Positions 16,662 to 25,988 of a DNA stretch of 64,000 nt are shown here, in pieces. Below the pieces are notes generated by a model that worked only from the letters and a program-made list of their open reading frames with translations, was not told the DNA's origin and made no database searches. This DNA is from Pseudonocardia sp. ICBG1293 (GTDB taxonomy: Bacteria > Actinomycetota > Actinomycetes > Mycobacteriales > Pseudonocardiaceae), in contig NZ_JAHLEL010000014.1 in the NCBI RefSeq assembly GCF_020131355.1, positions 310,001 to 374,000 of the forward strand, in the 5' to 3' direction. The translations under genes were made by a program, and so were the position numbers. Each line of letters starts with the position of its first letter. The stretch's first letter is position 1.

Positions 16662-17708
16662 TCAGGGCCGCCCGACCACCAGCGGCCACAGCCCGTCGGC
16701 GCCCGCCCCCAGTGCGGCCGCACCGACCCGGTCGTTCCAGTAGGCCTCGTCGCCGTCCTCGTCGCGCCAGGCCCACAACCGGGTCGTGACCAGCCGCAGG
16801 TCGTGCTCCCGGGTGAACCCGATGGCGCCGTGCACCTGGTGGGAGATCCGTGCGACGGCACCCGCCGCCTCCCCGCAGCGGGCCTTCGCCGCGGCCACGG
16901 CGAACGCGGTGCCCGGCGCGGCGAAGCCGTCGCGCTCCGCGGTGGCGGCCGCCGCGGCGGACGCGGCCGCGGCGGCGGCCACCTCGGCACCGGCCTCGGC
17001 GAGCATCTGCTGCACGGCCTGGAAGCGGCCGATGGCCCGCCCGAACTGGTTGCGCTCCCCCGCGTACCCGACCGAGCGGGCCAGGGCGGCACGGGCGGCC
17101 CCGGCGAGCAGCACCGCGCGGGCCAGCGCGGCCCGCAGGGCGAGCTCCTCGGCGGCACCGGTGGGCGCGTCCCCGGCGGCGAGCGGCGTGGCGGCGGCGA
17201 ACGCCAGGTCGTCGCGCGGCTCCTCGGCCAGGTTCGTGTGCTCGGTGACGGTCGCCCCGGTGGTGTCGAGCACCAGCACCCGGCCGGCGTCGAGCACGAC
17301 CACCGCGGCGAGGCTGCGCCCCCACGGCACCCGGGTGAGCGTCCCCGAGACGGTGCCGGCCCCGTCGAGGGTGCCACCGGCGGTCCCGGCGGGCCGGGTC
17401 CCGGCCGTGCGGGCGGTGACGACGGCGGCCAGCGGCCCGTCCGGCACGGCGAGCCCGGCGGCGCGGGCCAGCCACCCGGCGAGCAGGTCGGTCTCGGCGA
17501 GCGGAACCCGTGCGGCCCACGCCCCGGCCGCGTCCAGCACGACCGCGGCGTCGGTCGGGGTCCCGCCGGTCTCCGGGGCGGTCAGCGTCGTCAGCCCCGA
17601 CTCGGCGCAGGCCTTCCAGGCCGCGGCGTCCAGACCGGTGGCGTCGCGCTCGTAGGAGTCCGCGAAGATCGCCCCGGCCAGGTCGGCGAGCTCGGTGTTG
17701 CGGGCCAT
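16662..17708 (-). CDS. Acyl-CoA dehydrogenase family protein, small subunit type (348 aa)
   Basis: Short acyl-CoA dehydrogenase homologue, recognised by the C-terminal YAGERNQFGRAIGRFQAVQQ segment (flavin contact) and HQVHGAIGFTREHDLRL. The usual catalytic Glu region is not evident, and the protein is shorter than the roughly 380-400 residues of homotetrameric enzymes. Its start codon overlaps the stop of the upstream dehydrogenase gene (ATGA), so the two are co-translated. This matches the alpha2-beta2 enzymes of steroid side-chain and other bulky acyl-CoA degradation (FadE28/FadE29 type), where one subunit carries the catalytic base. Substrate unknown. Confidence 0.8.
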   Translation of the reverse strand: MARNTELADLAGAIFADSYERDATGLDAAAWKACAESGLTTLTAPETGGTPTDAAVVLDAAGAWAARVPLAETDLLAGWLARAAGLAVPDGPLAAVVTARTAGTRPAGTAGGTLDGAGTVSGTLTRVPWGRSLAAVVVLDAGRVLVLDTTGATVTEHTNLAEEPRDDLAFAAATPLAAGDAPTGAAEELALRAALARAVLLAGAARAALARSVGYAGERNQFGRAIGRFQAVQQMLAEAGAEVAAAAAASAAAAATAERDGFAAPGTAFAVAAAKARCGEAAGAVARISHQVHGAIGFTREHDLRLVTTRLWAWRDEDGDEAYWNDRVGAAALGAGADGLWPLVVGRP

Positions 17709-18913
17709 CAGCGCAGTCCCATCCCCCGCGCGACGATGCCGCGCAGGACCTCGTTGGTGCCGCCGCGCAGGGTGAACCCGGGGGCGTGCAGCACGGCGTC
17801 AGCCAGCAGCCGGGCGAACCCGGACCCCGCGCCCGGATCGGGCGGGACGTCCACGAGCAGCCGGGCCGCGTCGACGATCTCGTTCTCGAAGCGGGTGCCG
17901 AGGTCCTTCACCAGGGCCGCGGCCAGCTCGGGCGCCTCGCCGGACTCCAGCGCCCCGGCGACCGCCAGCGACATGGCCCGCAGCGTCCACAGCCGCGACA
18001 CCAGCGACCCGATCCGGCGCCGGGTGCCGGCGTCGACGCCGCCCGACGCCGCCGTCAGCTCCCCGACCAGCGACGACAGCAGCGGGTAGGTGGACAGGAA
18101 CCGCTCCGGCCCGGAGCGCTCGAACGCGAGCTCCCCGGTGACCTGGGCCCAGCCGTTGCCGATCTCGCCGAACACCCGTGCGTCCGGGATGAACACGTTC
18201 TCGAAGCGGACCTCGTTGAAGTGGTGCGCACCGGTGAGCAGGGGGATCGGCCGGATCTCCACGCCCGGCGAGTCCAGCTCGACGAGGAACTGCGACAGCC
18301 CCGCGTGGCGGTGGGCCTCGTCGCGCGGCTCGGTGCGGACCAGGGCGAAGAACGCGTGCGCGTGGTGCGCCCCGGACGTCCACACCTTCGTGCCGTTCAG
18401 CTGCCACCCGCCGTCCACGCGGGTGGCGCGGGTGCGCACCGACGCCAGGTCGGAGCCGGAGTCCGGCTCGGACATCCCGATGCCGAAGAACACCTCCCCG
18501 CGGGCGATGCCGGGCAGGAACGCCCGGCGCTGCTCCTCGGTGCCGTGACGCAGCAGCGACGGCCCGATCTGCCGGTCCGCGATCCAGTGCGCCGCGACCG
18601 GCGCGCCGGCGGCGAGCAGCTCCTCGGTGACGACGTAGCGCTCCAGCGCGGTGCGGCCGTGACCGCCGTAGGCGGTCGGGATGGTCATGCCCAGCCAGCC
18701 GCGCTCGCCCAGGCGGCGGGAGAAGCCCTCGTCCCAGCCCGACAGCCAGACGTCGGCGCGCGGGGTCCAGCGGTCCGCGGCGCGCTCGTCGTCCAGGAAG
18801 GACCGGACCTCGGCCCGCAGCCCGGCCAGCTCCGCCGGCAGCTCCACCGGCTCGGGCACCAGCGCGGGCAGCTTCGGGATCGTCGTCGATGTACCTGCCA
18901 CGGACGCCATCAT
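17708..18913 (-). CDS. Acyl-CoA dehydrogenase, large subunit type (about 401 aa)
   Basis: FAD-dependent dehydrogenase of acyl-CoA thioesters. Visible are FFGIGMSEPDSGSDLASVRTRA in the middle domain, LNGTKVWTSGAHHAHAFF, and TLRGGTNEVLRGIVARGMGL at the C-terminus, where the Glu of TNE is the likely catalytic base. Two ATG codons in tandem (18913 and 18910) are possible starts; neither has an obvious ribosome binding site. It overlaps the smaller dehydrogenase gene by 4 bp and is divergent from the aldehyde dehydrogenase gene across 61 bp. The pair probably acts as one heteromeric enzyme. Confidence 0.85.
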   Translation of the reverse strand: MMASVAGTSTTIPKLPALVPEPVELPAELAGLRAEVRSFLDDERAADRWTPRADVWLSGWDEGFSRRLGERGWLGMTIPTAYGGHGRTALERYVVTEELLAAGAPVAAHWIADRQIGPSLLRHGTEEQRRAFLPGIARGEVFFGIGMSEPDSGSDLASVRTRATRVDGGWQLNGTKVWTSGAHHAHAFFALVRTEPRDEAHRHAGLSQFLVELDSPGVEIRPIPLLTGAHHFNEVRFENVFIPDARVFGEIGNGWAQVTGELAFERSGPERFLSTYPLLSSLVGELTAASGGVDAGTRRRIGSLVSRLWTLRAMSLAVAGALESGEAPELAAALVKDLGTRFENEIVDAARLLVDVPPDPGAGSGFARLLADAVLHAPGFTLRGGTNEVLRGIVARGMGLR

Positions 18914-18974
18914 GGCCCAGGTCGCGGGCCCGCCGCCGTGTCTATGGGAGGGCTCACCGGGGTACGTTCCGGGC

Positions 18975-20447
18975 ATGACCACCAATGCTGACGAACGCAG
19001 GGTGCTGGAGGCCGTCCCCACCGGCCTGTTCATCGGCGGCCGGTGGCGGCAGGCGGAGAACGGCGCGACCGCGAAGGTGGAGGACCCGGCCACCGGCGAG
19101 GTGCTCACCGAGGTCGCCGACGCCTCCCCCGCCGACGGCATGGACGCCCTGGCCGCCGCACACGCCGCACAGCCCACGATCGCCGCGATGGCGCCCCGGG
19201 AGCGCAGTGAGATCCTGCGCCGCGCCTACGACCTGCTCCACGAGCGCATCGACGACCTGGCCCTGCTGATGACCCTGGAGATGGGCAAGCCCTTCGCCGA
19301 GGCCAAGGGCGAGGTCGTGTACGCCTCGGAGTTCCTGCGCTGGTTCTCCGAGGAGGCCGTGCGCATCGACGGCGGCTACCAGGTCGCGCCGAACGGCCAG
19401 ACCCGCTTCCTCACGATCCGCCAGCCCGTCGGGGTCTGCGTGTTCGTGACGCCGTGGAACTTCCCGCTCGCCATGGGCACCCGCAAGATCGCCCCCGCGG
19501 TCGCCGCCGGTTGCGCATCGGTGATCAAGCCCGCCCCGCAGACGCCGCTGACGATGCTCGCGTTCGCCCAGGTGCTGGCCGACGCGGGCCTGCCCGACGG
19601 CGCCCTGAACGTCATCAACGCCACCGACGCCGGCGGGGTGATGGAGCCGATCCTGCGCGACGGCCGCGCCCGCAAGATGTCGTTCACCGGGTCCACCCCG
19701 GTCGGCAAGCTGCTGCTGGGCCAGGCCGCGGACAAGGTCATGCGCTCGTCGCTGGAGCTGGGCGGCAACGCCTCGTTCATCGTGCTCGACGACGCCGACG
19801 TCGACGCCGCCGTCGAGGGCGCCATGATCGCGAAGATGCGCAACATGGGCGAGGCCTGCACCGCGGCGAACCGGTTCTACGTCCAGCGCGGCGTCGTCGA
19901 GGAGTTCACCGCCAAGCTCGCCGAGCGGATGGGCGCGCTCAAGGTCGGCCGTGGCACCGAGGAGGGCGTGAACGTCGGCCCGCTGATCGACGCCAAGGGC
20001 CGGGACAAGGTCACCGACCTGGTCGCCGACGCCGTCGCGAACGGCGCGTCGATCGCGCTGGGCGGGCAGGCCCACGACGGGCCCGGCTACTTCTACCCGC
20101 CGACCGTGCTGACCGACGTCCCGTCGGACTCGCGGCTCAACCACGAGGAGATCTTCGGGCCGGTCGCGCCGATCACCGTGGTCGACAGTGCCGACGACGC
20201 GCTCGCCGCGGCCAACGCGACCGAGTTCGGCCTGGTCAACTACGTGTACACGCGGGACCTGAACCGGGCGCTGCACATCGCCGAGAACCTCGAGAGCGGC
20301 ATGATCGGGCTCAACACCGGGCTGGTGTCGAACCCGGCCGCACCGTTCGGTGGGGTCAAGGAGTCCGGGCTGGGCCGCGAGGGCGGCGGCATCGGCATCG
20401 ACGAGTTCCTGGAGACCAAGTACGTGGCGATCGGCTACAGCGGCTGA
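18975..20447 (+). CDS. gabD: NAD(P)-dependent succinate-semialdehyde-type dehydrogenase (490 aa)
   Basis: Aldehyde dehydrogenase superfamily member closest in appearance to succinate-semialdehyde dehydrogenases: PWNFPLAMGTRKIAPAVAAG (cofactor-binding region), SFTGSTPVGK, LELGGNASFIVLDDAD with the general-base Glu, and GEACTAANRFYVQ with the catalytic Cys. GEEIFGPVAPI-type and SGLGREGG C-terminal motifs are present. It would oxidise succinate semialdehyde (or a similar aldehyde) to the acid, feeding the TCA cycle. Start ATG 18975 matches the family. Divergent from the acyl-CoA dehydrogenase pair. The symbol is by family resemblance. Confidence 0.85.
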   Translation: MTTNADERRVLEAVPTGLFIGGRWRQAENGATAKVEDPATGEVLTEVADASPADGMDALAAAHAAQPTIAAMAPRERSEILRRAYDLLHERIDDLALLMTLEMGKPFAEAKGEVVYASEFLRWFSEEAVRIDGGYQVAPNGQTRFLTIRQPVGVCVFVTPWNFPLAMGTRKIAPAVAAGCASVIKPAPQTPLTMLAFAQVLADAGLPDGALNVINATDAGGVMEPILRDGRARKMSFTGSTPVGKLLLGQAADKVMRSSLELGGNASFIVLDDADVDAAVEGAMIAKMRNMGEACTAANRFYVQRGVVEEFTAKLAERMGALKVGRGTEEGVNVGPLIDAKGRDKVTDLVADAVANGASIALGGQAHDGPGYFYPPTVLTDVPSDSRLNHEEIFGPVAPITVVDSADDALAAANATEFGLVNYVYTRDLNRALHIAENLESGMIGLNTGLVSNPAAPFGGVKESGLGREGGGIGIDEFLETKYVAIGYSG

Positions 20448-20460
20448 TCCCCCGCACGCA

Positions 20461-20496
20461 CGAGGGCCCCGGCGCCGTACGGCACCGGGGCCCTCG
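20461..20496. terminator. Bidirectional hairpin terminator
   Basis: A 16-bp stem with one mismatch (CGAGGGCCCCGGCGCC / GGCACCGGGGCCCTCG) and a 4-nt loop, between the convergent aldehyde dehydrogenase gene and the small membrane protein gene. One of the strongest hairpins in the window; no U-tract. Confidence 0.8.
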
Positions 20497-20511
20497 CGTA
20501 TCGCCGGTCGG

Positions 20512-20838
20512 TCAGCCGGGCGGGGCCGCGGGCGGGGCCGGGGCGGCCGGGGCCTGCGGCTGGATCGGCACCGCCGGGTCCTGCCCGGGCAGCGGCTCGG
20601 CGGGCTGGGTCACGTCGGCCCGGCCCCCGGAGACGAGCTCGACCAGCTCGACACCGCCGTTGAGGCTCAGCATCACGATCACCAGCGCCACCGAGGCGAC
20701 GGCGGCCGCGGTGAGCCCGCGCTGCGCGGAACCGCTGGTGACCAGCCGGCCCCGGCTGGTCTCCACCACCCAGGCGCGGGCGGCGAACACCGCCAGCATC
20801 AGACCGAAGGCGAGCCAGGTCAGGAGGAATCCGTTCAC
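20512..20838 (-). CDS. Small membrane protein with Pro/Ala-rich tail (108 aa)
   Basis: Unrecognised protein with two probable transmembrane helices (FLLTWLAFGLMLAVFAARAW at the N-terminus and LTAAAVASVALVIVMLSLNG near residues 43-62), then a polar Pro/Ala/Gln-rich tail probably outside the membrane. GTG start at 20838 overlaps the stop of the large membrane protein gene (GTGA), so it is the last gene of the glycan operon. Its small size and coupling suggest an accessory subunit of the upstream polytopic protein. No function can be assigned. Confidence 0.7.
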   Translation of the reverse strand: MNGFLLTWLAFGLMLAVFAARAWVVETSRGRLVTSGSAQRGLTAAAVASVALVIVMLSLNGGVELVELVSGGRADVTQPAEPLPGQDPAVPIQPQAPAAPAPPAAPPG

Positions 20839-22904
20839 GGGTTCGGCACCTCCCCGCCGGCCGCCGGAGCGGGCGCCGTGTCCGGCGCCGGGACACCCGG
20901 CACCGGGAGCGGCTCGTTACGCACCAGGATCGCGTCGAACCCGCTCTCGTAGGTCGCCCGGTACTGGCCCGACGCGACGAGCTGGTTGCGGATCTCGATC
21001 GTCCAGCCCGGCTCGCGGTCGTTCAGCACGACGCCCTGCTTCTCGATCGCCGGGTAGAACAGGATCGTCTGCGGCTGGACCTGGTCGATGCAGCGGAACG
21101 GGTCCGCCGCGAGGACCGCGCAGCCCTGTCCGCCCGACGCCATGTTGTTGTTCTCGCCGACGCCCTCCAGGGCGTACGGCCCGACCGTCGACAACGGCTG
21201 CACCGTCGCCCCGGGCGGCGCCTCGTCGTAGGCCTTGCGGGTCATCTGGACGTCCTCGGTCGTGACGTCGGTGTAGGCCTCGTTCCCGCCGCGGATGAAG
21301 ATCAGCAGGCCGAAGATGACCACCATGCCCGCCGCGAGCAGACGTTCGCGCTTGCGGTCGACACGGGCGAATGCCCGCAGCGCGTCGACGGCGAGGATCG
21401 ACAGGATCGGCAGGCCGTAGAGCAGCACGCGCAGCAGCAGCTCGCCACCGTAGCTCTGCACGACCGCCATCCCCATCGGGATGATCGCCAGCAGGATCGG
21501 CACCAGGTCGCGCCGACGGCGCCAGTAGACCCAGGCCCCGGCGAAACCGATGACGTAGGTCAGGCCGGTCATCACGACCCGGAACCCCTTGCCCACCAGC
21601 TGGCCCGTGTCGCCCTGGAACCGGTCGACGACGCCGGCCTGCAGCGCGCTGCCGTCGTCGCTGCTACCGATGATCATGCTGATCTGGTTCATCCAGAAGT
21701 CGCGGGCACCGATCAGCACGAACACCGCCACCGCCGCGATCGCGATGATCACCAGCCCCCGGCCGCGGAACCGTCCCACGACCGCCAGCACGGCGAGCTG
21801 GCCGATGATGGCGAACGGCGTCAGCTGGTGGGCCGGGGCGACCGCGATCACGCAGAGCGCCGCGCAGAAGTAGATCAGCAGCAGCTGCCGGGCGGGCAGC
21901 GTCGGGGTGTTCGGCGGGGTCAGCGCCGACACCAGCCAGCGACGCCATCGGGGCAGCGGTGGTGCGCCGCGGTGCGCCCGGGGCCAGCCCGGGACGCCGG
22001 CGTTGTCGACGCGGCGGGTGGCCAGCGGGCCGAGCGCGAACGTCAGCACCGTCAGCAGCAGCACGATCGCGGTCGCCTGCGGGGAGAAGTAGTCCTGCTC
22101 GATCCAGTTCAGGCCGATGAACAGCCAGGCCGCCACCCACGGCGCGCGGGTGCCCCCGAGCATCGAGCGGGCGAGCGCGTAGACGCCGATCGCCCACACC
22201 GCGGTGACCGCGGGCGGGTACCAGCGCAGGATCGTGTCGAGCTGGTCGGCGCCCGCGGCGTCCCGGATCCACGCCCACTGGGCGAAGAACGCCGGCCAGT
22301 AGAACCGGGCGTCCACACCGGTGGGCGGGACCCCGTTGTTGCGGGCGACGGCGTCGACGAACCCGGAGATCAGCCAGGCCGTGGTGAACCGCGCCTGCGG
22401 CTGCACGACCGAGGGCAGGCCGGTGGAGCACAGCAGCAGCACACCCGTCGCGGCACCCAGCATCGGGATGCGCGGGCGGCGCGACCACAGCTCGACCAGG
22501 CAGGCGCCGATCGCGAGCAGCAGGGCGATCCAGGCGAACGGGCTCAGTGCCGGGGCCAGGCCCCAGCCGCCCAGGTCGGACAGGTCCGTCGTCGCGGCGG
22601 CCACGGGGAGCAGCAGCACCGCGAGCACGGCGAGCACCGGGGCGCCCCAGACCCACAGCGGGGACAGCGGCTCGGCGGTCTCGGGTGCGGGCGGCGGAGG
22701 CGGGCCGTCCCCGGGCGGACGCGGGACCGGGCCGCGGACGGCCATGGTCGGCGAGTCCGGGCCCGGCGGCGTGACGAACCGGGTCCGCTCGCTCGCGCTC
22801 TCCTCCGCGACCCGGGTCCGCGCGACGGCGGGCTCCGCGCCGCGGTGGCCGCGGGTGGACGGGGACGGGTCGGGGCCGCCCGTCCGGCGGGTCTCCGACG
22901 TCAC
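20835..22904 (-). CDS. Large polytopic membrane protein, possible glycan polymerase or GT-C type transferase (689 aa)
   Basis: A Pro-rich cytoplasmic N-terminus of about 75 residues is followed by at least ten hydrophobic segments (e.g. VWGAPVLAVLAVLLLPVAAA, LLLTVLTFALGPLA, LLLRVLLYGLPILSILAVDA) and a C-terminal soluble part with MASGGQGCAVLAADPFRC. The pattern of many helices plus an extracytoplasmic C-terminal domain is like GT-C glycosyltransferases or Wzy-type polymerases, but no diagnostic motif was recognised. GTG 22904 is chosen because it overlaps the flippase stop (GTGA); the frame is open further upstream only as a shadow. Fourth gene of the glycan operon. Confidence 0.7.
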   Translation of the reverse strand: MTSETRRTGGPDPSPSTRGHRGAEPAVARTRVAEESASERTRFVTPPGPDSPTMAVRGPVPRPPGDGPPPPPAPETAEPLSPLWVWGAPVLAVLAVLLLPVAAATTDLSDLGGWGLAPALSPFAWIALLLAIGACLVELWSRRPRIPMLGAATGVLLLCSTGLPSVVQPQARFTTAWLISGFVDAVARNNGVPPTGVDARFYWPAFFAQWAWIRDAAGADQLDTILRWYPPAVTAVWAIGVYALARSMLGGTRAPWVAAWLFIGLNWIEQDYFSPQATAIVLLLTVLTFALGPLATRRVDNAGVPGWPRAHRGAPPLPRWRRWLVSALTPPNTPTLPARQLLLIYFCAALCVIAVAPAHQLTPFAIIGQLAVLAVVGRFRGRGLVIIAIAAVAVFVLIGARDFWMNQISMIIGSSDDGSALQAGVVDRFQGDTGQLVGKGFRVVMTGLTYVIGFAGAWVYWRRRRDLVPILLAIIPMGMAVVQSYGGELLLRVLLYGLPILSILAVDALRAFARVDRKRERLLAAGMVVIFGLLIFIRGGNEAYTDVTTEDVQMTRKAYDEAPPGATVQPLSTVGPYALEGVGENNNMASGGQGCAVLAADPFRCIDQVQPQTILFYPAIEKQGVVLNDREPGWTIEIRNQLVASGQYRATYESGFDAILVRNEPLPVPGVPAPDTAPAPAAGGEVPNP

Positions 22905-24391
22905 GACTTCACCTCCGGGGTGCTCCGGCGGTTCCACGCCGGGACGAATCTGAGTGCCAGCGCGCAGAGGAGCTGCGCGCCGACGTAGCCGAGCACGATC
23001 GGCAGCATCATCATGCTGACCGATGCGGTTCCCGGGTCGGGCAGCGGGACCAGACCGGCGAAGGCCACGACCAGTCCGGTGTTGAGCAACTGGATCTTCG
23101 CGTAGCCCATCCCGTCGCCGTCGGCCTGGCGGCGGGCGAGCTCGAAGACCACGATGAGCCGGAAGAACAGCCCGCCCATGAGCACCGCGAGCGCGGGCGC
23201 CCCGGGCGCGTAGCCCTCGCCGAGCAGCGACAGCACCGGGTAGCCCAGCGCCGCGCCGAGCCCGAGCGCCGGGACGAACAGCAGCAGCATCCGGCGGCGG
23301 GCGACGCGGGCGAACTCCTCCGCGCGGTGCGGCTCCCGGGCGGTCTGGACGGTGAGCGAGTTCGTGAAGAAGGTGGCGGCCAGGTCGATGACGGTCACCG
23401 CCTGCCAGCAGATGAAGAAGACCGCGCCGATCTCGTTGCCCATGCGGAAGTTCGCGAACAGCGGGACCTGGTTGTAGAGCAGCGCGTTGCCGCACTGCGC
23501 CAGCGCGGTCGGCGCGAGGAACGCGATCATCTCCGGGCGCGACGGCACCGTGCCCGGCCCGCCGGAGCGGGCGAAGCGCCGCACCATGAACCAGAGCAGC
23601 ACGGTGCCGGCGGCGATCCACAGCACCACCGGGATCGCCCAGGACAGCACCAGCGCCTCGGACGCGAGCGTGCCGCCCAGCGCGAGCAGCAGCACGATCC
23701 GGGTCACCGCGAAGGTGCCGTTGCGCCACACGGCCACCCACGGGCGCCCGATGGCGACCATGACGAAGTCGTGCACGACGAACACGCACCAGCCGGCACA
23801 GGTCAGGACGAGCACGACCAGGCCCCACCCGAACGACCCGCCACCCGCCGCCTCGGCGACCCGGGGCACGAGCGTGCCGTAGATCAGGCCGATCAGCCCG
23901 GACAGCGGCATGATCAGCAGCAGCGAGCCGAAGGTGAGCCGGACGGACCTGCGGCCGGCGCCGGGCAGCCAGCGCAGCAGCGCGAGCCCCAGGTTGAGCT
24001 GGGCGACGCCGCCGATCAGCTGGAACGCCGACACGAACTCCGAGGCCCGCCCGACCTCGGACTGCGGCATGATCCGGGTCGCGATCAGCACGCCGAGCAG
24101 ACCGGCGACCGATCCGAAGCCCGAGCACAGGGTCAGGGCGATGCCGTCGCCGATGCCGGCGTTGCGGTCGGGGACCTGCTCGCCGTCGTCACCGCCGTCG
24201 TCACCGCCGCCTCCGCCGCCCGGTCCGGGCGGAGGGGCCGGCGGCGGGGTCGGTGGGTTCTCACCGGGCCCGCGCAGGCCGACCAGCGGCGGCAGGTACT
24301 CGGTGTGCTGCTCGGCGTTGCGGCGCACCCGTCCCCGGGCGTGCGCCGTGGCGAGACGCTGGGTCGGGGCGTCGGGGTCGACGTCGGACAT
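22901..24391 (-). CDS. Polysaccharide flippase-like membrane protein (MATE/Wzx type)
   Basis: About 496 residues with a polar Pro/Gly-rich N-terminal tail (to about residue 80) and then some 12-14 hydrophobic segments typical of the oligosaccharide flippase superfamily, beginning GIALTLCSGFGSVAGLLGVL and including the SEVGRASEFVSAFQLIGGVA segment characteristic of Wzx-like transporters. It would move lipid-linked glycans across the membrane. ATG 24391 is preferred; a GTG at 24466 gives a 25-residue longer protein. It overlaps the next gene by 4 bp and lies in one operon with a GT2 transferase and the large polytopic protein. Confidence 0.8.
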   Translation of the reverse strand: MSDVDPDAPTQRLATAHARGRVRRNAEQHTEYLPPLVGLRGPGENPPTPPPAPPPGPGGGGGGDDGGDDGEQVPDRNAGIGDGIALTLCSGFGSVAGLLGVLIATRIMPQSEVGRASEFVSAFQLIGGVAQLNLGLALLRWLPGAGRRSVRLTFGSLLLIMPLSGLIGLIYGTLVPRVAEAAGGGSFGWGLVVLVLTCAGWCVFVVHDFVMVAIGRPWVAVWRNGTFAVTRIVLLLALGGTLASEALVLSWAIPVVLWIAAGTVLLWFMVRRFARSGGPGTVPSRPEMIAFLAPTALAQCGNALLYNQVPLFANFRMGNEIGAVFFICWQAVTVIDLAATFFTNSLTVQTAREPHRAEEFARVARRRMLLLFVPALGLGAALGYPVLSLLGEGYAPGAPALAVLMGGLFFRLIVVFELARRQADGDGMGYAKIQLLNTGLVVAFAGLVPLPDPGTASVSMMMLPIVLGYVGAQLLCALALRFVPAWNRRSTPEVKS

Positions 24392-24479
24392 CCGGGGTCC
24401 GGGGGCGGGGCCGGGACCGGGCGCACCCGCGGCAGGGCGGGGGCGGGCCGGCCCGACCGGCCTCACCGGAAGGTCCCGC

Positions 24480-24857
24480 TCACTGGGCCACCACGGCGTG
24501 GCGCAGCAGGAACGGGACGGACAGGAGCGTGACGACGAACAGCGCGACGCTGGGGTACCAGAGACCGAGGCTGACCATGAGCTGGCCGCCGATCAGGGTG
24601 ACGGCGGTGCCGACCCCGAGGGTCAGCAGCCAGACGTGCGCGGCGGGCGCACGACGCAGGAAACCCGCGGCGGCCCAGCCGGGGCCGAGCAGCAGGAAGC
24701 CGATGGTGACCAGCAGCCGGAACTCGCCCAGCGCGCCCCCGCTGACCCCGGCGACGCTCAGTCCGCAGGCGATGACGCCGGCGGCGACGAGCAGGATCGC
24801 CACGTACCGCCGCGCGGTCCTCGCGCGGGTCAGCTCAGCTGCGGACTGCACGCTCAC
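24480..24857 (-). CDS. Small four-helix membrane protein (125 aa)
   Basis: Not recognised. About four hydrophobic segments: YVAILLVAAGVIACGLSVAG, LLVTIGFLLLGPGWAAAGF, VWLLTLGVGTAVTLIGGQLM and YPSVALFVVTLLSVPFLL. It lies between the GT2 transferase and the flippase in the same orientation, so it probably works in the same envelope-glycan process. The start is ATG 24857. Confidence 0.7.
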   Translation of the reverse strand: MSVQSAAELTRARTARRYVAILLVAAGVIACGLSVAGVSGGALGEFRLLVTIGFLLLGPGWAAAGFLRRAPAAHVWLLTLGVGTAVTLIGGQLMVSLGLWYPSVALFVVTLLSVPFLLRHAVVAQ

Positions 24858-24956
24858 CGCGGCTCACTCCTCTTCTCCGATGGTTCTGCCGGCGCGCCAC
24901 CCCGTGCGGGCGGGCGGCCGGTGGGGTCGCGACCGGCCGAGCCGGTCGCGGGGCGC

Positions 24957-25988
24957 TCAGGACGCCTCTTCCCCCCATGCGTACCGCACCCCGGTCCGCT
25001 CCGGACGGGCGGACCCCTCCCGCTCGGCGCCGACCGGACGCTGCTCGCGCGCGACCGGCGACGGGGCGGGCCGCGACGGCGCCGGGGCGGGCGCGTCGGC
25101 GTGCGGGCGCGGGGCCGGGCGCTGCGGGTGCGCCGGCGCCGCGGGCGTCACCGGGTGACCGGCGGGCGGCAGGACCGCGGCCGGGCCGGGGACGGCCGGT
25201 CCGCGGGCGGCGGGCCGGTCGTCACGACCGGCGCGGCGACGCTCGGCCGCGAGGGTCCGCAGGACCCGGGTGCCGTCGGCGAAGGTGCGCAGGTTCGTCT
25301 CGCCGAACATCCGCTCCTTCTCCACCGAGGGGACCTCGGTGATCGACAGACCCGCGGCGGCGACCCGGCAGTTCAGGACCGTCTCGATCTCGAAACCGTC
25401 GCCCCAGTACATCCCGCCGTCCGGGTGCGGCGGCATGTCGACCGCGGGCAGCTCCAGCAGCGGCAGGATGTCGGCCCAGAAGGCGTTGTAGCCATAGCAG
25501 AGGTCGCTGTAACGCGTCCCGAACAGCGTGTTCGCGATCAGGTTCAGACCGGCGTTGCCACCCTTGCGGAGCAACGTGATGTCGTCGCTGCCGCCCCCCT
25601 TGGTGAACCGGCTGCCCTTGGCGAAGTCGGCGCCCTCGACGAGGGCGGCGATGAAGCGCGGGATCTCCTGCGGGTCGGCGGAGCCGTCCGCGTCGAACAT
25701 GACGATGGCGTCACCGGTGGCCGCGGCGAAGCCGCAGGCCATCGCGTTGCCCTTGCCCTTACGGGTCTGCCGGACGATGCGGACGCCGGGCAGGACGCGG
25801 CGGGCGGTCTCGACGGTGCCGTCCTTGGAGTCGCCGTCGACGACGATCACCTCGTGGACGGCGGGTCGCACGGCCGCGACGGCCGGTAGGACGACCTCGA
25901 GGTTCCGTGCCTCGTTGCGGGTCGGCACGATCACCGACACCCGTGGCTGGGTCGGACGACGTGGTCCGTGGTCAATGCGCTTGTCCAC
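24957..25988 (-). CDS. GT2-family glycosyltransferase with Pro/Ala-rich C-terminal tail (343 aa)
   Basis: Resembles dolichyl/polyprenyl-phosphate sugar transferases: VSVIVPTRNEARNLEVVLP at the start of the GT-A fold, VIVVDGDSKDGTVETARR, and the metal-binding DADGSADPQE. After about residue 255 the sequence becomes a low-complexity Pro/Ala/Arg tail (APAHPQRPAPRPHADAPAPA region), likely disordered. GTG 25988 was chosen because a good GGGGGAG ribosome binding site lies about six bases upstream. First gene of the five-gene glycan operon, probably making or extending the lipid-linked sugar that the flippase exports. Confidence 0.85.
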   Translation of the reverse strand: MDKRIDHGPRRPTQPRVSVIVPTRNEARNLEVVLPAVAAVRPAVHEVIVVDGDSKDGTVETARRVLPGVRIVRQTRKGKGNAMACGFAAATGDAIVMFDADGSADPQEIPRFIAALVEGADFAKGSRFTKGGGSDDITLLRKGGNAGLNLIANTLFGTRYSDLCYGYNAFWADILPLLELPAVDMPPHPDGGMYWGDGFEIETVLNCRVAAAGLSITEVPSVEKERMFGETNLRTFADGTRVLRTLAAERRRAGRDDRPAARGPAVPGPAAVLPPAGHPVTPAAPAHPQRPAPRPHADAPAPAPSRPAPSPVAREQRPVGAEREGSARPERTGVRYAWGEEAS

